A DNA stretch of 32,345 bases from Clostridia bacterium (GCA_004347685.1 SLTJ01000009.1:1-32345); one strand, 5' to 3'; counted from the first letter of the stretch, positions 17,854 through 24,882 are shown. Program-made: numbers and translations. The notes: generated by a model not told the origin, from the letters alone.

Positions 17854-17932
17854 GTACGGCAAGTTGAACAAGTTACGCTTTATTCCAAGAGTCGCTCCTC
17901 CGTGCCGCTCTTCAACATTACCACATCCGGCC

Positions 17933-18127
17933 CTACCACGCCTCCAGAGAAAGGCCTTCTATCGGCTTGAAATGAGTATCTCGGGATACCAAGGTAAGAC
18001 CATGTTGCAACGCGGCCGCAGCGATCCAAATATCGTTTTCCGGTATGGGGTGACCCTTGACCTTTAATTGCGCCTTGACCTGACCGTAGTAATACGCGGT
18101 CATCCGGTCGCAGGTAATTATTGTGAC
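17933..18127 (-). pseudogene. VapC (PIN domain) toxin, C-terminal remnant
   Basis: One minus-strand frame reads YYYGQVKAQLKVKGHPIPEN, then DIWIAAAALQHGLTLVSRDT and ends LSLEAW at a TAG. This is the C-terminal half of a VapC ribonuclease, with the conserved Asp of NDxWIAA. The N-terminal half with the first acidic residues is missing and a TGA blocks the frame upstream. The fragment is fused behind a broken HicA gene, in a different frame. Confidence 0.8.
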
Positions 18128-18407
18128 TCAGCACACCGTTCTCCGGACCGCCGATGTGGGCTTCCTCAATCAGCCTGGCCTCATAATCGTCGCGGCTGAG
18201 GGGGCACTCTAATAGCGCTACAAAATCCCTCATAGAAAGCCGGCATTCCTTTGCAATATGTCTTAGGTTATCATCCGATATGTCCTTGTGACTGGAACCG
18301 CGGCTGGTTTTCGTCCATACCGCTGTCTTGCGACCGGAGATGGTATAGTACCCTAAAACCCTTACGCTGCAATTGTTTTTCAACCTCTTCACGCTTCCGT
18401 GGCGCCA
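18128..18407 (-). pseudogene. HicA-like toxin with N-terminal frameshift
   Basis: From a TTG at 18407, four bases after the stop of the gene upstream, the frame reads MAPRKREEVEKQLQRKGF. The match then jumps to another frame as LGYYTISGRKTAVWTKTSRG, followed by SSHKDISDDNLRHIAKECRL. Together these fit a HicA-type RNA-binding toxin with the conserved His, interrupted by a frameshift at about 18350. A frame starting with GTG at 18392 is open through the region but would carry a non-homologous N-terminus. The C-terminal end runs into the VapC scrap. Confidence 0.65.
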
Positions 18408-18410
18408 AGA

Positions 18411-18719
18411 CTACCCGGCCTCCCTGAACATTTCCTGTAAATCGTGCCTCAGGCGCCGGGCGTCGCCAGATAACCGCTCCTCCGGAGCCTTAACGTATTC
18501 CAACCACAGCCACACGATATCCTCCTGGAAGGTCTCAATGGCCTCCTCCCGCGTAGCGCCCTCCGCAATGATACCAAACTTAGGCATCTCTATAACAACC
18601 TTCTGGCCCTCGAAATAAGGCCTTACCTCTACCGGCCTGGTGGCTTGCAGGGTAAGGTCCGGAGTAGAGAACGACAGAAGTCGTGCTGACGTTAGGTCAA
18701 GTTCTCCAATTTCACTCAC
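18411..18719 (-). CDS. HicB-like antitoxin
   Basis: This 102-residue protein has YFEGQKVVIEMPKFGIIAEG followed by ATREEAIETFQEDIVWLWLE, the partially degraded RNase H-like fold of HicB antitoxins. The region after residue 75 is charged and helical. The GTG start overlaps the stop of the upstream reading frame by 4 bases (GTGA). The broken HicA gene starts directly after it. With the toxin frameshifted, this antitoxin may have no partner. Confidence 0.65.
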   Translation of the reverse strand: MSEIGELDLTSARLLSFSTPDLTLQATRPVEVRPYFEGQKVVIEMPKFGIIAEGATREEAIETFQEDIVWLWLEYVKAPEERLSGDARRLRHDLQEMFREAG

Positions 18720-19060
18720 ATGACCGTCCGTCTTACAATCCTAGGCTCTTGCAGGACTCCTGCGATCCGGGAGCGGACCTCAGGAATCAGTCGGCGCGGC
18801 ACCTCGCCCAGGTCACCTTGCACCGATAGCACCCAGCCATCCCCCTTGCGCGGGCAATAGCTTTCCACGGACCTCAAGATGCGTTTACGGTACTGGCGGT
18901 CCGGGAAAAGATCTAGCAGGTCTTCGTGCCTTTGTACCTGGGGGAGCCTGCCCAGCAGGCTAAGGTATTTGTGGCGTACTACCAGCCCAAGATCACCTAA
19001 ACCGGGGAATGGTAGCTGGGCCTGAGGTGCTTCGCCCACCTCCGCTACCACTTCGTAGCT
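18716..19060 (-). pseudogene. Unidentified gene, 3' part
   Basis: I do not recognise this reading frame. The likely native part is its last ~85 residues: KYLSLLGRLPQVQRHEDLLD, then YRKRILRSVESYCPRKGDGW and RLIPEVRSRIAGVLQEP. The N-terminal ~30 residues are read out of frame from oxidoreductase DNA, so the gene has probably lost its own 5' end. It overlaps the HicB-like gene by 4 bases and may once have been part of that operon. Confidence 0.4.
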
Positions 19061-19061
19061 G

Positions 19062-19427
19062 CCCGGTCCAGGTCCACCCGCTCCCGGTCCACGTCCAGGC
19101 ACACCACGCGGCAGCCGGCGGCCCGGCCACCACCTGCCCGGCGGTGCTGTAGCCCAGGGGCTGGGCCTGGCTGGTTTTTTCCCGCACCTTCCGCCAGGTG
19201 CGGCGCACGCCTTCTTCCCGCACCTTTTGCCAGACTTTTTCGACTAAATCTGGCCGGCGCAGGGCCTTGGCCAGCAAACCCTCGGTGCCGCTCTTTAAGG
19301 CCGCTCCCTCGGTGCCGCCGGAGATGAGGGAAAAGGCGTTGGCCACCAACACCTCTTTGTCACCCGGGGTGGGGGCGCGGACCTCTTCAACCACGATTTG
19401 GCCGTTCTTGAGGAAGACTTGTTTCAT
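19062..19427 (-). pseudogene. Bi-domain zinc-type oxidoreductase, N-terminal remnant with internal deletion
   Basis: From ATG 19427 the protein begins MKQVFLKNGQIVVEEVRAPT and continues through FSLISGGTEGAALKSG to QAQPLGYSTAGQV. That is the N-terminus of the alcohol dehydrogenase / Gfo-Idh fusion oxidoreductases found in glycan loci. After GQV the sequence jumps, in another frame, to RAAGCRVVCLDVDRERVDL, part of the NAD-binding fold. About 100 or more residues are therefore missing, as is the whole Gfo/Idh half. The first ~15 codons recur in two other chimeras (23107-23192 and 28181-28266). Confidence 0.75.
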
Positions 19428-19498
19428 GACTACGACCTCAGCATTTCCTCGATTTTTAGGCATTTACCGCCCTCAGCTCGAATGTTTCCCCTGCCGGG

Positions 19499-19810
19499 TC
19501 AACCCCGCCGAAGGGCAAGAACTCGTCGGGCCACCCCGGAATTCACTGGAACGATTTCAAACACAGACAGCAGCAACTCGGTCTTTTCAACCGACTCTGC
19601 GTCTTTCATCGTTCTCCCCGCGAAAAGCTCTGCTTCGGTTATGGCGGAAATGATTAGCTGATCCTGAGCTTCTCGTTTTCCCACCAAAAGGTTTTTGGCC
19701 GGGGGAAAACCTCTGAGGTGGTCAACAAGGATATCAGTATCAAAAACGAACCGGACCGCACCCTTAACGGGCTTCTCGGTCCGTCCAATCTCGGCGTAAG
19801 GCTTCAACAT
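19499..19810 (-). pseudogene. VapC (PIN domain) toxin, truncated after N-terminal half
   Basis: The protein contains FVFDTDILVDHLRGFPPAKN with the first catalytic Asp, IISAITEAELFAG with the conserved Glu, and stops at RRVLALRRG. A complete VapC would continue for about 40 more residues with the NDxxIAA motif. The start is uncertain: an ATG at 19810 is in frame and overlaps the VapB gene, and no start lies closer to the conserved FVFDTD. The toxin is likely dead. Confidence 0.75.
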
Positions 19811-20003
19811 ACTCAATTCCGCTTCTTTCCCCAGCCCAAGCACCAAAACTAGCTTCTAACGGGTCAACGGCAAGTTTTTCCAGTACTATTCTCCCACCTT
19901 CGGCATAAACCCGTATCTTCTCTCTTTTATTAATTGATACAGCATCTCGTATTGCCTTGGGGATGGTAATACGGAAGTCATCCCCTATTATTTCAATGCT
20001 CAC
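19764..20003 (-). CDS. VapB-like AbrB/SpoVT antitoxin
   Basis: The N-terminal swapped-hairpin DNA-binding domain is VSIEIIGDDFRITIPKAIRD followed by REKIRVYAEGGRIVLEK. The C-terminal tail (WAGERSGIEYVEALRRDW) is the usual toxin-binding segment. GTG at 20003 is chosen because GGGGG lies 9 bases upstream; another GTG at 20027 has no such site. Transcription is likely from hub promoter R2, about 75 bases upstream. Its partner VapC is truncated. Confidence 0.8.
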   Translation of the reverse strand: MSIEIIGDDFRITIPKAIRDAVSINKREKIRVYAEGGRIVLEKLAVDPLEASFGAWAGERSGIEYVEALRRDWTDREAR

Positions 20004-20077
20004 TTTTATCGCCCCCTTTTTACGCACTGTACCTCTTGCCAGCGGTGACGCTGGCCATGGCCACCACCTCCGTCTCC

Positions 20078-20106
20078 ATTATACCACCCGATCTACCGGG
20101 CGCCAA
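20078..20106 (-). promoter_or_regulatory. Hub promoter repeat R2
   Basis: TTGGCG, 17 bases, TATAAT on the minus strand, with TGG before the -10 box. The repeated block extends a further ~85 bases upstream, where it supplies the in-frame end VLGAGKDKTGEAGLVALGAR of the MazF chimera. It should transcribe the vapB gene. Confidence 0.8.
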
Positions 20107-20701
20107 GCGCCACGAGTCCTGCTTCGCCGGTCTTGTCTTTCCCGGCCCCCAGGACGTGCACCTGGAAGCCCCGCGGCGGGCCCGAGCCATAGCCCCGCCA
20201 GGGTTCAAGCTCAAGGTTACGCACGAAGGTTTCGGCCATGTGCCGGCCGTCGAAGCCGCGACAGGCTATCAAAGACTCGGCCGCTAGGCCCCTTTCTAGG
20301 CCTTCGTTGATCCAATCCTGGACAATACTGGCTTCCTGTAGCATCTTCGTCTCCTCCTTGAAGAACTTGAATAGAAAGTCCCGGCTAAAGTAGCGCGCCG
20401 CCACGGTAATGGCCACCGAAACGAACTCGGCTTTTCGTGCCTGCCAGTCGAGGTTTTTAATCTGATCCGCCAGTACTACTCCAGAAATCCCGGCGGTTGA
20501 AGGTAGCGAAACCTCAAAGGGATACCCCTTCCTCTTGGACGTGATCGGGCACATTAAGGCGAGCCCCACTTTGCCGTTATATGATTTTGGGGAAACGACC
20601 AAAGCCGGCCGTCTTCCGGCCTGTTCATGTCCAGCTTGGGGATTGAACTCAAGCCACACGATGTCCCCCCGGTCAGGTACGTAACCTTTTGGGCTCACCA
20701 C
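20093..20701 (-). pseudogene. MazF toxin fused to an Rpn-like tail and the hub repeat
   Basis: Residues 1-90 are a MazF endoribonuclease: DRGDIVWLEFNPQAGHEQAG, RRPALVVSPKSYNG and PFEVSLPSTAGISGVVLADQ. MazF would normally end after about 20 more residues. Instead, from residue ~95 the frame reads AARYFSRDFLFKFFKEETKM then QEASIVQDWINEGLERG, which looks like the C-terminus of a PD-(D/E)XK or Rpn-type protein. The last ~27 residues come from hub repeat R2. The frame is open through both joints, giving a 202-residue chimera. The MazF fold lacks its last helix, so activity is doubtful. Confidence 0.7.
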
Positions 20702-20928
20702 TCTTCACGTCCCATGGGTAAGCCCATGTCCACTTCGCCGTGTAAGTTTTCAGGTGTAACCTTTGAAAGAAGCTCCTCCAGAGTGTACCGTTTGCGGCGG
20801 ATAACGATCCTGTGGTTATCCGCTTCTACTTCCACCGGAGTCCCCTCAGTAAGCCCCAGTTGCTGGGCGAGCGGCTTTGGGATGCGTATACCGAGACTGT
20901 TCCCCCATTTCTGCACACGCGGCTCCAC
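20695..20928 (-). CDS. mazE: MazE antitoxin (AbrB/MazE fold)
   Basis: It contains VQKWGNSLGIRIPKPLAQQL and TPVEVEADNHRIVIRRKR, the swapped-hairpin DNA-binding domain of MazE, followed by a toxin-binding tail that ends GLPMGREEW. GTG at 20928 has AGAGGTG about 8 bases upstream and fits the family start; an ATG at 20934 would be too close to the site. The stop overlaps the MazF start by 7 bases, so the two are coupled. MazE usually represses its own promoter, and a palindrome lies directly upstream. Confidence 0.88.
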   Translation of the reverse strand: MEPRVQKWGNSLGIRIPKPLAQQLGLTEGTPVEVEADNHRIVIRRKRYTLEELLSKVTPENLHGEVDMGLPMGREEW

Positions 20929-20940
20929 GTCCATCACCTC

Positions 20941-20956
20941 TTTTGTTTATACAAAA
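20941..20956 (-). promoter_or_regulatory. Putative MazE operator
   Basis: TTTTGT and ACAAAA are inverted around a 4-base centre, just upstream of the mazE ribosome binding site. A possible -10 box (TATACT) overlaps its upstream side. The position fits autoregulation by MazE, but the -35 spacing (15 bases to TTGATT) is poor. Confidence 0.4.
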
Positions 20957-21008
20957 AGTATACCTTTCCGCTGAAAAAATCAAGGCCTTTCGCGACGCCA
21001 GAAGACCG

Positions 21009-21275
21009 TCAGGCAACCATGTTAATCAGGGCCGGGGTGACAAAGGCCTCCAGCATGGCCGCCACCGCCAGCAAAGGCAGGGGGACGCGCAGGAAGAAAC
21101 GGAACCTCTCACCCGGGCCGATCCTGACCCGGGGGGCGTAGCCGCAGGCCGCCACCAGGGCACCCAATTCCACCACGCCGTGGGGCAGAATACCCGCCGC
21201 CAGGACCCGGGCGGGGAAAAGAAGACTTTCCGCATATTCTTCGGCCAGGCAAAGAGCAAAATCGGGCTGGTTCAT
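21009..21275 (-). pseudogene. Stage II sporulation protein M family, C-terminal remnant
   Basis: Residues ILPHGVVELGALVAACGY and the closing MLEAFVTPALINMV are signatures of the SpoIIM family, a membrane protein in the engulfment complex of spore formers. Two hydrophobic segments remain out of five. The N-terminal half is missing and the frame starts at a junction with a plus-strand HigB scrap. Either this is a scrap of a real spoIIM gene or of a SpoIIM-like paralogue; it hints at a spore-forming ancestry. Confidence 0.7.
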
Positions 21276-21368
21276 GCTATAGTCAAAAAGAGCCAGCGGC
21301 TGTCGCCAAAGGATATCCGGCTGGCTGCTAAGCGGCTAAAAGAGTGGAAGGAGGTGCAGGGAGAATGA
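21273..21368 (+). pseudogene. HigB/Gp49-like toxin, C-terminal remnant
   Basis: The plus-strand frame reads AIVKKSQRLSPKDIRLAAKR then LKEWKEVQGE and stops. It matches the last helix of Gp49-like HigB toxins. The catalytic part is missing. The stop overlaps the next ATG by ATGA, as in intact HigBA operons. It is one of the few plus-strand scraps here. Confidence 0.65.
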
Positions 21369-21478
21369 CCACTCTTAGGGAGCATTTAAAGGAGCAGATG
21401 AAGGACCCGGCTTTCCGCGAAGCCTGGGATGAAAGTGAATTGAGCTACCAGGTCGCCCGCACCTTGATAAAGCTCAGG
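21365..21478 (+). pseudogene. HigA-like antitoxin, N-terminal remnant
   Basis: ATG at 21365 has GGAGGTGCAGGGAGA upstream. The product starts MTTLREHLKEQMKDPAFREA and continues SELSYQVARTLIKLR, the N-terminal helices of HigA-type XRE antitoxins. The helix-turn-helix that should follow is lost at a join with a minus-strand scrap at about 21478. Confidence 0.65.
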
Positions 21479-21558
21479 ACGTGCACCTCGAACCCGGCGG
21501 CGCGCCAGAGGTTGTGGTCCAGGAAGGTCTTGGTGCCGAAAAGCAGGCGGCGGCGCAT
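21445..21558 (-). pseudogene. Unidentified fragment sharing the hub-repeat tail
   Basis: The frame reads MRRRLLFGTKTFLDHNLWRA followed by AGFEVHVLSFIKVRATW. I do not recognise the family. Its RAAGFEVHVL segment is also found in the chimeric ends at R2 and R4 (GFxVxVLGAGKD), so it may represent another piece of the gene from which the hub repeat came. It abuts the Uma2 stop codon. Confidence 0.4.
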
Positions 21559-21562
21559 GAGT

Positions 21563-21885
21563 TTATTGCCTCCCCTGCGGGAGAACTCCCAGTTCGGCCA
21601 ACGCCTCGATCCCGGCCAGGGGAGGATCAGCCCAGAGCCATTCGATTTTCAGCCGAAGGCCGGCGATCACGCGGCTGCGATAAATGCCTTCCCTCCCGGC
21701 CATGACCACACTATAGCGGCCGTGATCCGAAAGGCAGTAGAACTCGGCCTCCTCCTTATCCGGGTCTACCAGCCAGTACTCCGGCACCCCGGCCCTTTCG
21801 TATTCCTTGAATTTCTCCCCCCGGTCCCGGGCCAGGCTCTCGGGCGAAGTTATTTCTACCACCAGGTCCGGAGCGCCGGCAAAAT
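21563..21885 (-). pseudogene. Uma2-type endonuclease, 3' copy
   Basis: 323 bases that repeat 30330-30652 with about 3-4 differences. They encode APDLVVEITSPESLARDRG, EYWLVDPDKEEAEFY and the full C-terminus. The N-terminal half is missing. Homology begins precisely at the TAA stop and ends inside codon positions for the conserved PDLVVEI motif, so one catalytic Asp region is kept but the first (EPDIIFI) is lost. Confidence 0.85.
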
Positions 21886-21949
21886 TCTACCATCCCCAAG
21901 TCCAGCTCACAACACCGTAGCCCGGGATGTTCTTAGGCATACAGCGCTC

Positions 21950-22130
21950 TCAATTCATAGGACTCGGTGCGGGTTCGGTATGGCCAACAGTCAAAAACTC
22001 GTGCGGCGCCTTAATGGGTACAGGCGCGGTCGATATATCTGGATCATCCCGGCAGGCGTCCTCTAACGATTGGACAGCAAGCCTAAGTCTGGCAATCGCT
22101 TCATCTCGCGATTTTCCCTGACCTACCGGC
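21950..22130 (-). pseudogene. HicB-like antitoxin, C-terminal remnant
   Basis: The frame has QGKSRDEAIARLRLAVQSLE, then DDPDISTAPVPIKAPHEFLT, close to the intact HicB-like protein at 26547-26786. The N-terminal strand region is missing and the frame is joined in phase to an rmlB scrap. It has no own start codon. Confidence 0.75.
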
Positions 22131-22225
22131 TGGTCTGCGGCTGCCAGCCGTATTCTTCCTGCAGCCTTGCCGGGCTGATTGGCGTAGCGGCGGTCGTGGC
22201 CGGGGCGGTCCTGACCACCGTCAGG
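22125..22225 (-). pseudogene. rmlB scrap
   Basis: The motif QDRPGHDRRYA of dTDP-glucose dehydratase is followed, in another frame, by LQEEYGWQPQTS. Both occur near residues 270-300 of the intact RmlB. It is a third rmlB fragment and contains at least one frameshift. Confidence 0.75.
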
Positions 22226-22261
22226 GCCCCTAGTTTTCCTGATACAGCCTTGGCGCATGGC

Positions 22262-22474
22262 CTATTCGGCGTCATCCCACTCTCTCTGTGAGATCCCTGC
22301 CTGCTTCAAAATCTCTTTAATCAGGCTGGCACTTATGTCACTCTGGTGAGGATTGGGCACTCTGATCTTCAACTGACCCTGGCGCATAAAAGAGTGGCGC
22401 CCACCTGAAAAAGGGCCCTCAAAGCCTAACCTACGCAGGCGACGAATAAGTTCTCGCCGGCTTAGCGGGTTCAC
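22262..22474 (-). CDS. hicA: HicA toxin
   Basis: This 70-residue double-stranded RNA-binding-like protein is a ribosome-independent mRNA interferase in known HicA systems. It shows SRRELIRRLRRLGF, GGRHSFMRQGQ with the catalytic His, and SLIKEILKQAGISQREW. The length is normal. GTG at 22474 overlaps the antitoxin stop by 4 bases (GTGA). The pair appears intact. Confidence 0.9.
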   Translation of the reverse strand: MNPLSRRELIRRLRRLGFEGPFSGGRHSFMRQGQLKIRVPNPHQSDISASLIKEILKQAGISQREWDDAE

Positions 22475-22719
22475 GCCTCAACTACCAACCGGTTGAGATC
22501 TACGCCACCAACTTTAGGCAGGGGATCACGATCTCGCAGTTTAAGTACCAGCCATTCCTCCAAAACCTCCTGGAGCACTTCACGGCATTTCTCCAGGGTA
22601 CCCTCATTGGCCCATACGCCCTGGCACGCAGAGATCTCACCAAAAAAAGTACCATCGTCCAGCTTCTTATACTTAGCCTCGGCCATAGCCGCCTGGACAA
22701 AAGCTGAAAGAAGAGCCAT
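22471..22719 (-). CDS. hicB: HicB antitoxin
   Basis: It has the HicB pattern KLDDGTFFGEISACQGVWA and then EKCREVLQEVLEEWLVLKLR. ATG at 22719 has GGAGGAACG upstream; a GTG 5 codons earlier is less likely. It precedes hicA with a 4-base overlap. Its start overlaps the 3' end of another HicB-like gene by 47 bases. Confidence 0.85.
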   Translation of the reverse strand: MALLSAFVQAAMAEAKYKKLDDGTFFGEISACQGVWANEGTLEKCREVLQEVLEEWLVLKLRDRDPLPKVGGVDLNRLVVEA

Positions 22720-23023
22720 TTGCCGTTCCTCCACTTTTAGGTGTCAAACACGCTCTCAGTCTTTCTACCAACTTTTCTTCGGCCACACTTTCTCGCAGGC
22801 GCCAGACCTCTCTCTTGCGAATAAATCCAGCCTCCTCCAGCACTTCGTTGAGCGTTCCCATCTGGTCACACTCCTCAAGAAATCCCTCCACCGCTTCCAA
22901 CAGGGCCTGGCGTACCTGGTCCAAGGTCTCAGCGAAACTTGATACGTTCAATTCCCGGCATACCCCAACATATACGTCGTCCTCTCTAAAAAACTCCCCG
23001 CGAAACTCCACCCTCGGTATCAC
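22673..23023 (-). CDS. Solitary HicB-like antitoxin with altered C-terminus
   Basis: VEFRGEFFREDDVYVGVCRE is followed by FAETLDQVRQALLEAVEGFL and FIRKREVWRLRESVAEEKLV, a HicB-like domain plus a small C-terminal domain. GTG at 23023 has GGGGAT upstream. The last 20 residues, read through the start of the next hicB, are probably not native. No HicA of its own is present; perhaps a deletion joined two HicB genes. Confidence 0.6.
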   Translation of the reverse strand: MIPRVEFRGEFFREDDVYVGVCRELNVSSFAETLDQVRQALLEAVEGFLEECDQMGTLNEVLEEAGFIRKREVWRLRESVAEEKLVERLRACLTPKSGGTANGSSFSFCPGGYGRG

Positions 23024-23106
23024 GTAGCCATCCCCTTCCGTTCCCTGCAGTATGTGGCGCATATATATAGCACTTAATATTAGAAGATACATGCGCAAAG
23101 CCGCCG

Positions 23107-23192
23107 GCGATGACGGTTACCCGCAGGTAGTCCTGCAGGGCTTCGTCTTCTTCAACCACGATTTGGCCGTTTTTTAGGAAGACTTGCTGCAT
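23107..23192 (-). pseudogene. Oxidoreductase N-terminus fused to Ugd N-terminus
   Basis: The frame starts MQQVFLKNGQIVVEED, the first 15 residues of the bi-domain oxidoreductase, then reads LQDYLRVTVIAGGF, which resembles the first strand of UDP-glucose dehydrogenase (RVTVVGAGYVG). The rest is out of register. No function is expected. Confidence 0.55.
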
Positions 23193-23205
23193 AGGACGGC
23201 GCTCC

Positions 23206-23541
23206 TTAGAGGTACCCGAGTAGGCATCGATAGGCGGCGAGCAAGGCTGCCGGGTGCATCACACCTATCTTCGCCTGAACATCGTAAAGAATAAACGGCT
23301 GAATTTGCATCTTGGAGGGCTTTGCCAGGCCAGCGGCTTCCCATTCCGGAACCGGGATCTCATCGCCCTTGGCCGGTCTGCTGGAGATCGGGAGGACAAT
23401 GTACCTGCCTTGCTCGTTGAGATGATCACGGCTCACTACTACCGCGGGGCGAACCTTGCTTAGTGGCCTGCCGGTGCCCCGCTCAATCCACGGGATGTTC
23501 ACCAGCACCACGTCGCCGAAGCGATAGTAGTTTCTGCTCAT
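23206..23541 (-). CDS. MazF/PemK-like toxin
   Basis: A 111-residue protein of the PemK/MazF ribonuclease fold. It has RFGDVVLVNIPWIERGTGRP, SKVRPAVVVSRDHLN and RYIVLPISSRPAKGDEIPV. The C-terminal ILYDVQAKIGVMHPAALLAA completes the fold. ATG at 23541 is preceded by AGGAGG at about 12 bases. It starts inside its antitoxin gene with 59 bases of overlap and is identical in protein to the copy at 28280-28615. Confidence 0.87.
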   Translation of the reverse strand: MSRNYYRFGDVVLVNIPWIERGTGRPLSKVRPAVVVSRDHLNEQGRYIVLPISSRPAKGDEIPVPEWEAAGLAKPSKMQIQPFILYDVQAKIGVMHPAALLAAYRCLLGYL

Positions 23542-23668
23542 ATACCCGGTCTACCTCCTCATCCTCAATGTCATCGTAGAGCAGGCTGGCGCTTTGGCGG
23601 ACCAATTCGGCTGCTTGTGCAGCCTCCTTGAGCTCACCGGACTTGCTTTGCCTTTCTTCACTGCCCAT
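23483..23668 (-). CDS. Putative antitoxin of the MazF-like toxin
   Basis: About 61 residues with ELVRQSASLLYDDIEDEEVD and YEQKLLSLRRRGAGEH. ATG at 23668 is preceded by GGGTGAAGGGT. The longer frame up to 23716 runs through the promoter boxes and cannot be the start. The protein family is not one I know. It lacks the MazE beta-hairpin and is mostly helical, with an acidic patch (DDIEDEE) suited to binding a basic toxin. Confidence 0.7.
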   Translation of the reverse strand: MGSEERQSKSGELKEAAQAAELVRQSASLLYDDIEDEEVDRVYEQKLLSLRRRGAGEHPVD

Positions 23669-23687
23669 ACCCTTCACCCCCAACTCC

Positions 23688-23716
23688 ATTATACCGCCCG
23701 CCCTACTGGGCGCCAA
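23688..23716 (-). promoter_or_regulatory. Hub promoter repeat R3
   Basis: TTGGCG, 17 bases, TATAAT; the predicted start is about 13 bases before the antitoxin ATG. On its upstream side it supplies the last codons (SEVKLVALGAQ) of a wecC fragment. Confidence 0.8.
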
Positions 23717-23982
23717 GCGCCACGAGTTTTACCTCGCTGGCATCGGCCGGCTCTGCCTCAGACCGCGCTACCAGGTTGCCGGAGTGAACGGCGGCCTTGA
23801 GCACTGTCGCCAGGCCAGGCTCGGCGATGGGCACGGCGGCCCGGTTCACGACGTCAACTACCGCGGGATTGACGTCCACGCCTACAACGGCAAAGCCATT
23901 GGTGGCCAGTAGCGCCGCCGTAGGCAGGCCTATATAACCCAGGCCCAGGACACAAATCTTATGTACGGAGCAGTTGTCTTCC
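23703..23982 (-). pseudogene. UDP-N-acetylmannosamine dehydrogenase (WecC-like), N-terminal fragment
   Basis: From ATG 23982: MEDNCSVHKICVLGLGYIGL, then PTAALLATNGFAVVGVDVNP, the Rossmann fold of the WecC/UgdA-type dehydrogenases. After about 80 residues the frame enters hub repeat R3 and stops at LVALGAQ. It is a shorter copy of the gene at 26839-27654; the nucleotide sequence is similar over about 240 bases. Confidence 0.8.
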
Positions 23983-24011
23983 ATAGCCTTTCCCCTTTTC
24001 CGCCTCCCCAA

Positions 24012-24404
24012 TCATTGCCCTTCGTGAAACCGGGCCAAGAATTCCAGGTCCTCCCGGGCCAGGTCGTCCACCCCGGCCAGCGATTCCAGGTGGTGGCGCA
24101 GCTCGTGCCGGACCGTCCGCCGGATCTCCCGCTCCCAAACCCCGCGAGGGCTGTCCCTGAGGAGCGCCGCGAAGGATCCATAGTAGAGCACCACGCGCCG
24201 GCCCAGGAGGCCGTCCCAGACGTACTCCCCCAGGACGAGCAGCTCCCCGTCCCGCTTCTCCTCGGGCAGCGCCACGAAGCCCCCGTTCAGCTCCCGGCAA
24301 AGCCGGGGAGGGATTTCGTCGACTATCCTGTCCGCCAGCCGGGTGAACTCCCCGAAGGAGAGTCCGCGCGGCTCCTCCCGCGGCGCTTTCAAGGCCCTTT
24401 CCAT
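24012..24404 (-). CDS. Zincin-like metallopeptidase family protein
   Basis: A 130-residue protein with HELRH at residues 100-104, the HExxH zinc motif, and preceding RVVLYYGSF and EREIRRTVR. It fits the small Zincin_1 (DUF1025) family, whose activity is poorly characterised. The ATG at 24404 has a purine-rich stretch directly against it, so the true start may be elsewhere or lost. A wecC scrap follows downstream. Its neighbours are fragments, so it may be a survivor of an older gene block. Confidence 0.65.
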   Translation of the reverse strand: MERALKAPREEPRGLSFGEFTRLADRIVDEIPPRLCRELNGGFVALPEEKRDGELLVLGEYVWDGLLGRRVVLYYGSFAALLRDSPRGVWEREIRRTVRHELRHHLESLAGVDDLAREDLEFLARFHEGQ

Positions 24405-24431
24405 CTCCTCCCATGCCGACGGCCCGACCGG

Positions 24432-24752
24432 TCAGGCGGTGTCATATCTGTTTCGGTGAAGGGGTTCGAAGGGGCGCCCGTCGTTGGCGATGCGAACGAC
24501 GTCGGGGCCGAGATCGATTAGAATCCGCCTGCTGCCCGCGTCGTCCGCGTTTTGAAGGAACTCCATAAGGAAGTGGCCCACCTGCGGGAACATCATCATA
24601 ATACGGTCGAGCGCGCCGGACAAGGCATCCTTGAGGGCCTCGGGGCCTTCGAGCCTTTGCTGGGCGAGCCGTTCGACGTGCTGGCGCGCTTCTTCTTCCG
24701 AACGTACGTAGCATACACCCACGAGTATCCCCCCTTTTCTACTGAACAACAA
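24432..24752 (-). pseudogene. Sacsin-like / GHKL ATPase, N-terminal fragment
   Basis: Residues 62-75 read LMEFLQNADDAGS, the N-box (ExxxN) of GHKL ATPases as in sacsin N-terminal domains, followed by LGPDVVRIANDGRPFEP, the start of the DxGxG box. The frame breaks off soon after, so most of a protein usually over 800 residues is gone. Proteins with this domain occur in bacterial defence islands. That role here is only suggested. Confidence 0.65.
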
Positions 24753-24882
24753 ATTGCTTCAGTGAAAGAATTTTCGGCTTCCCCTCAGCCTTTTGTGCTC
24801 GGCAGGCTTCGGGTTGCCGTAACCCGGAAGTTCGTCAGCCTTATCCCCGGACCGCCATACTCCCGACCGGGTTTCCAACTAC

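Larger units (their letters stand above)
17453..17868 (-). repeat. Repeat B, copy 1: leader of the rml operon
   Basis: A 416-base non-coding block that is almost identical to 27688-28103, without net length change. In copy 1 it precedes rmlA, in copy 2 a wecC-like gene, so both copies sit upstream of sugar-nucleotide genes in the same orientation. Short reading frames in it have no family features and no ribosome binding sites, so I treat it as regulatory. It contains a CRP-like operator and -10 box, a second promoter and a GC-rich hairpin, listed separately. The stretch of about 30 bases downstream of the -10 box is the only part that clearly differs between copies. Confidence 0.85.
23083..23740 (-). 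repeat. Repeat C, copy 1 (oxidoreductase scrap, MazF module and R3)
   Basis: A 658-base block repeated at 28157-28814 with about four substitutions and no indel. It contains the fused oxidoreductase/Ugd scrap, the MazF-like toxin, its antitoxin and hub promoter R3. Both edges fall in non-homologous surroundings. The similarity implies a recent duplication or conversion. Confidence 0.9.

Noticed and set aside
17596-17871. Reading frames of 65-113 codons in the leader repeats (both strands, both copies)
   Set aside because: No ribosome binding site or family features, and the conservation pattern centres on a palindrome and a hairpin. They are better explained as non-coding leader.
23689-23716. 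Longer antitoxin start codons upstream of 23668 and 28742
   Set aside because: These codons lie within the -35 and -10 boxes of the promoter repeat and would not be transcribed from it.
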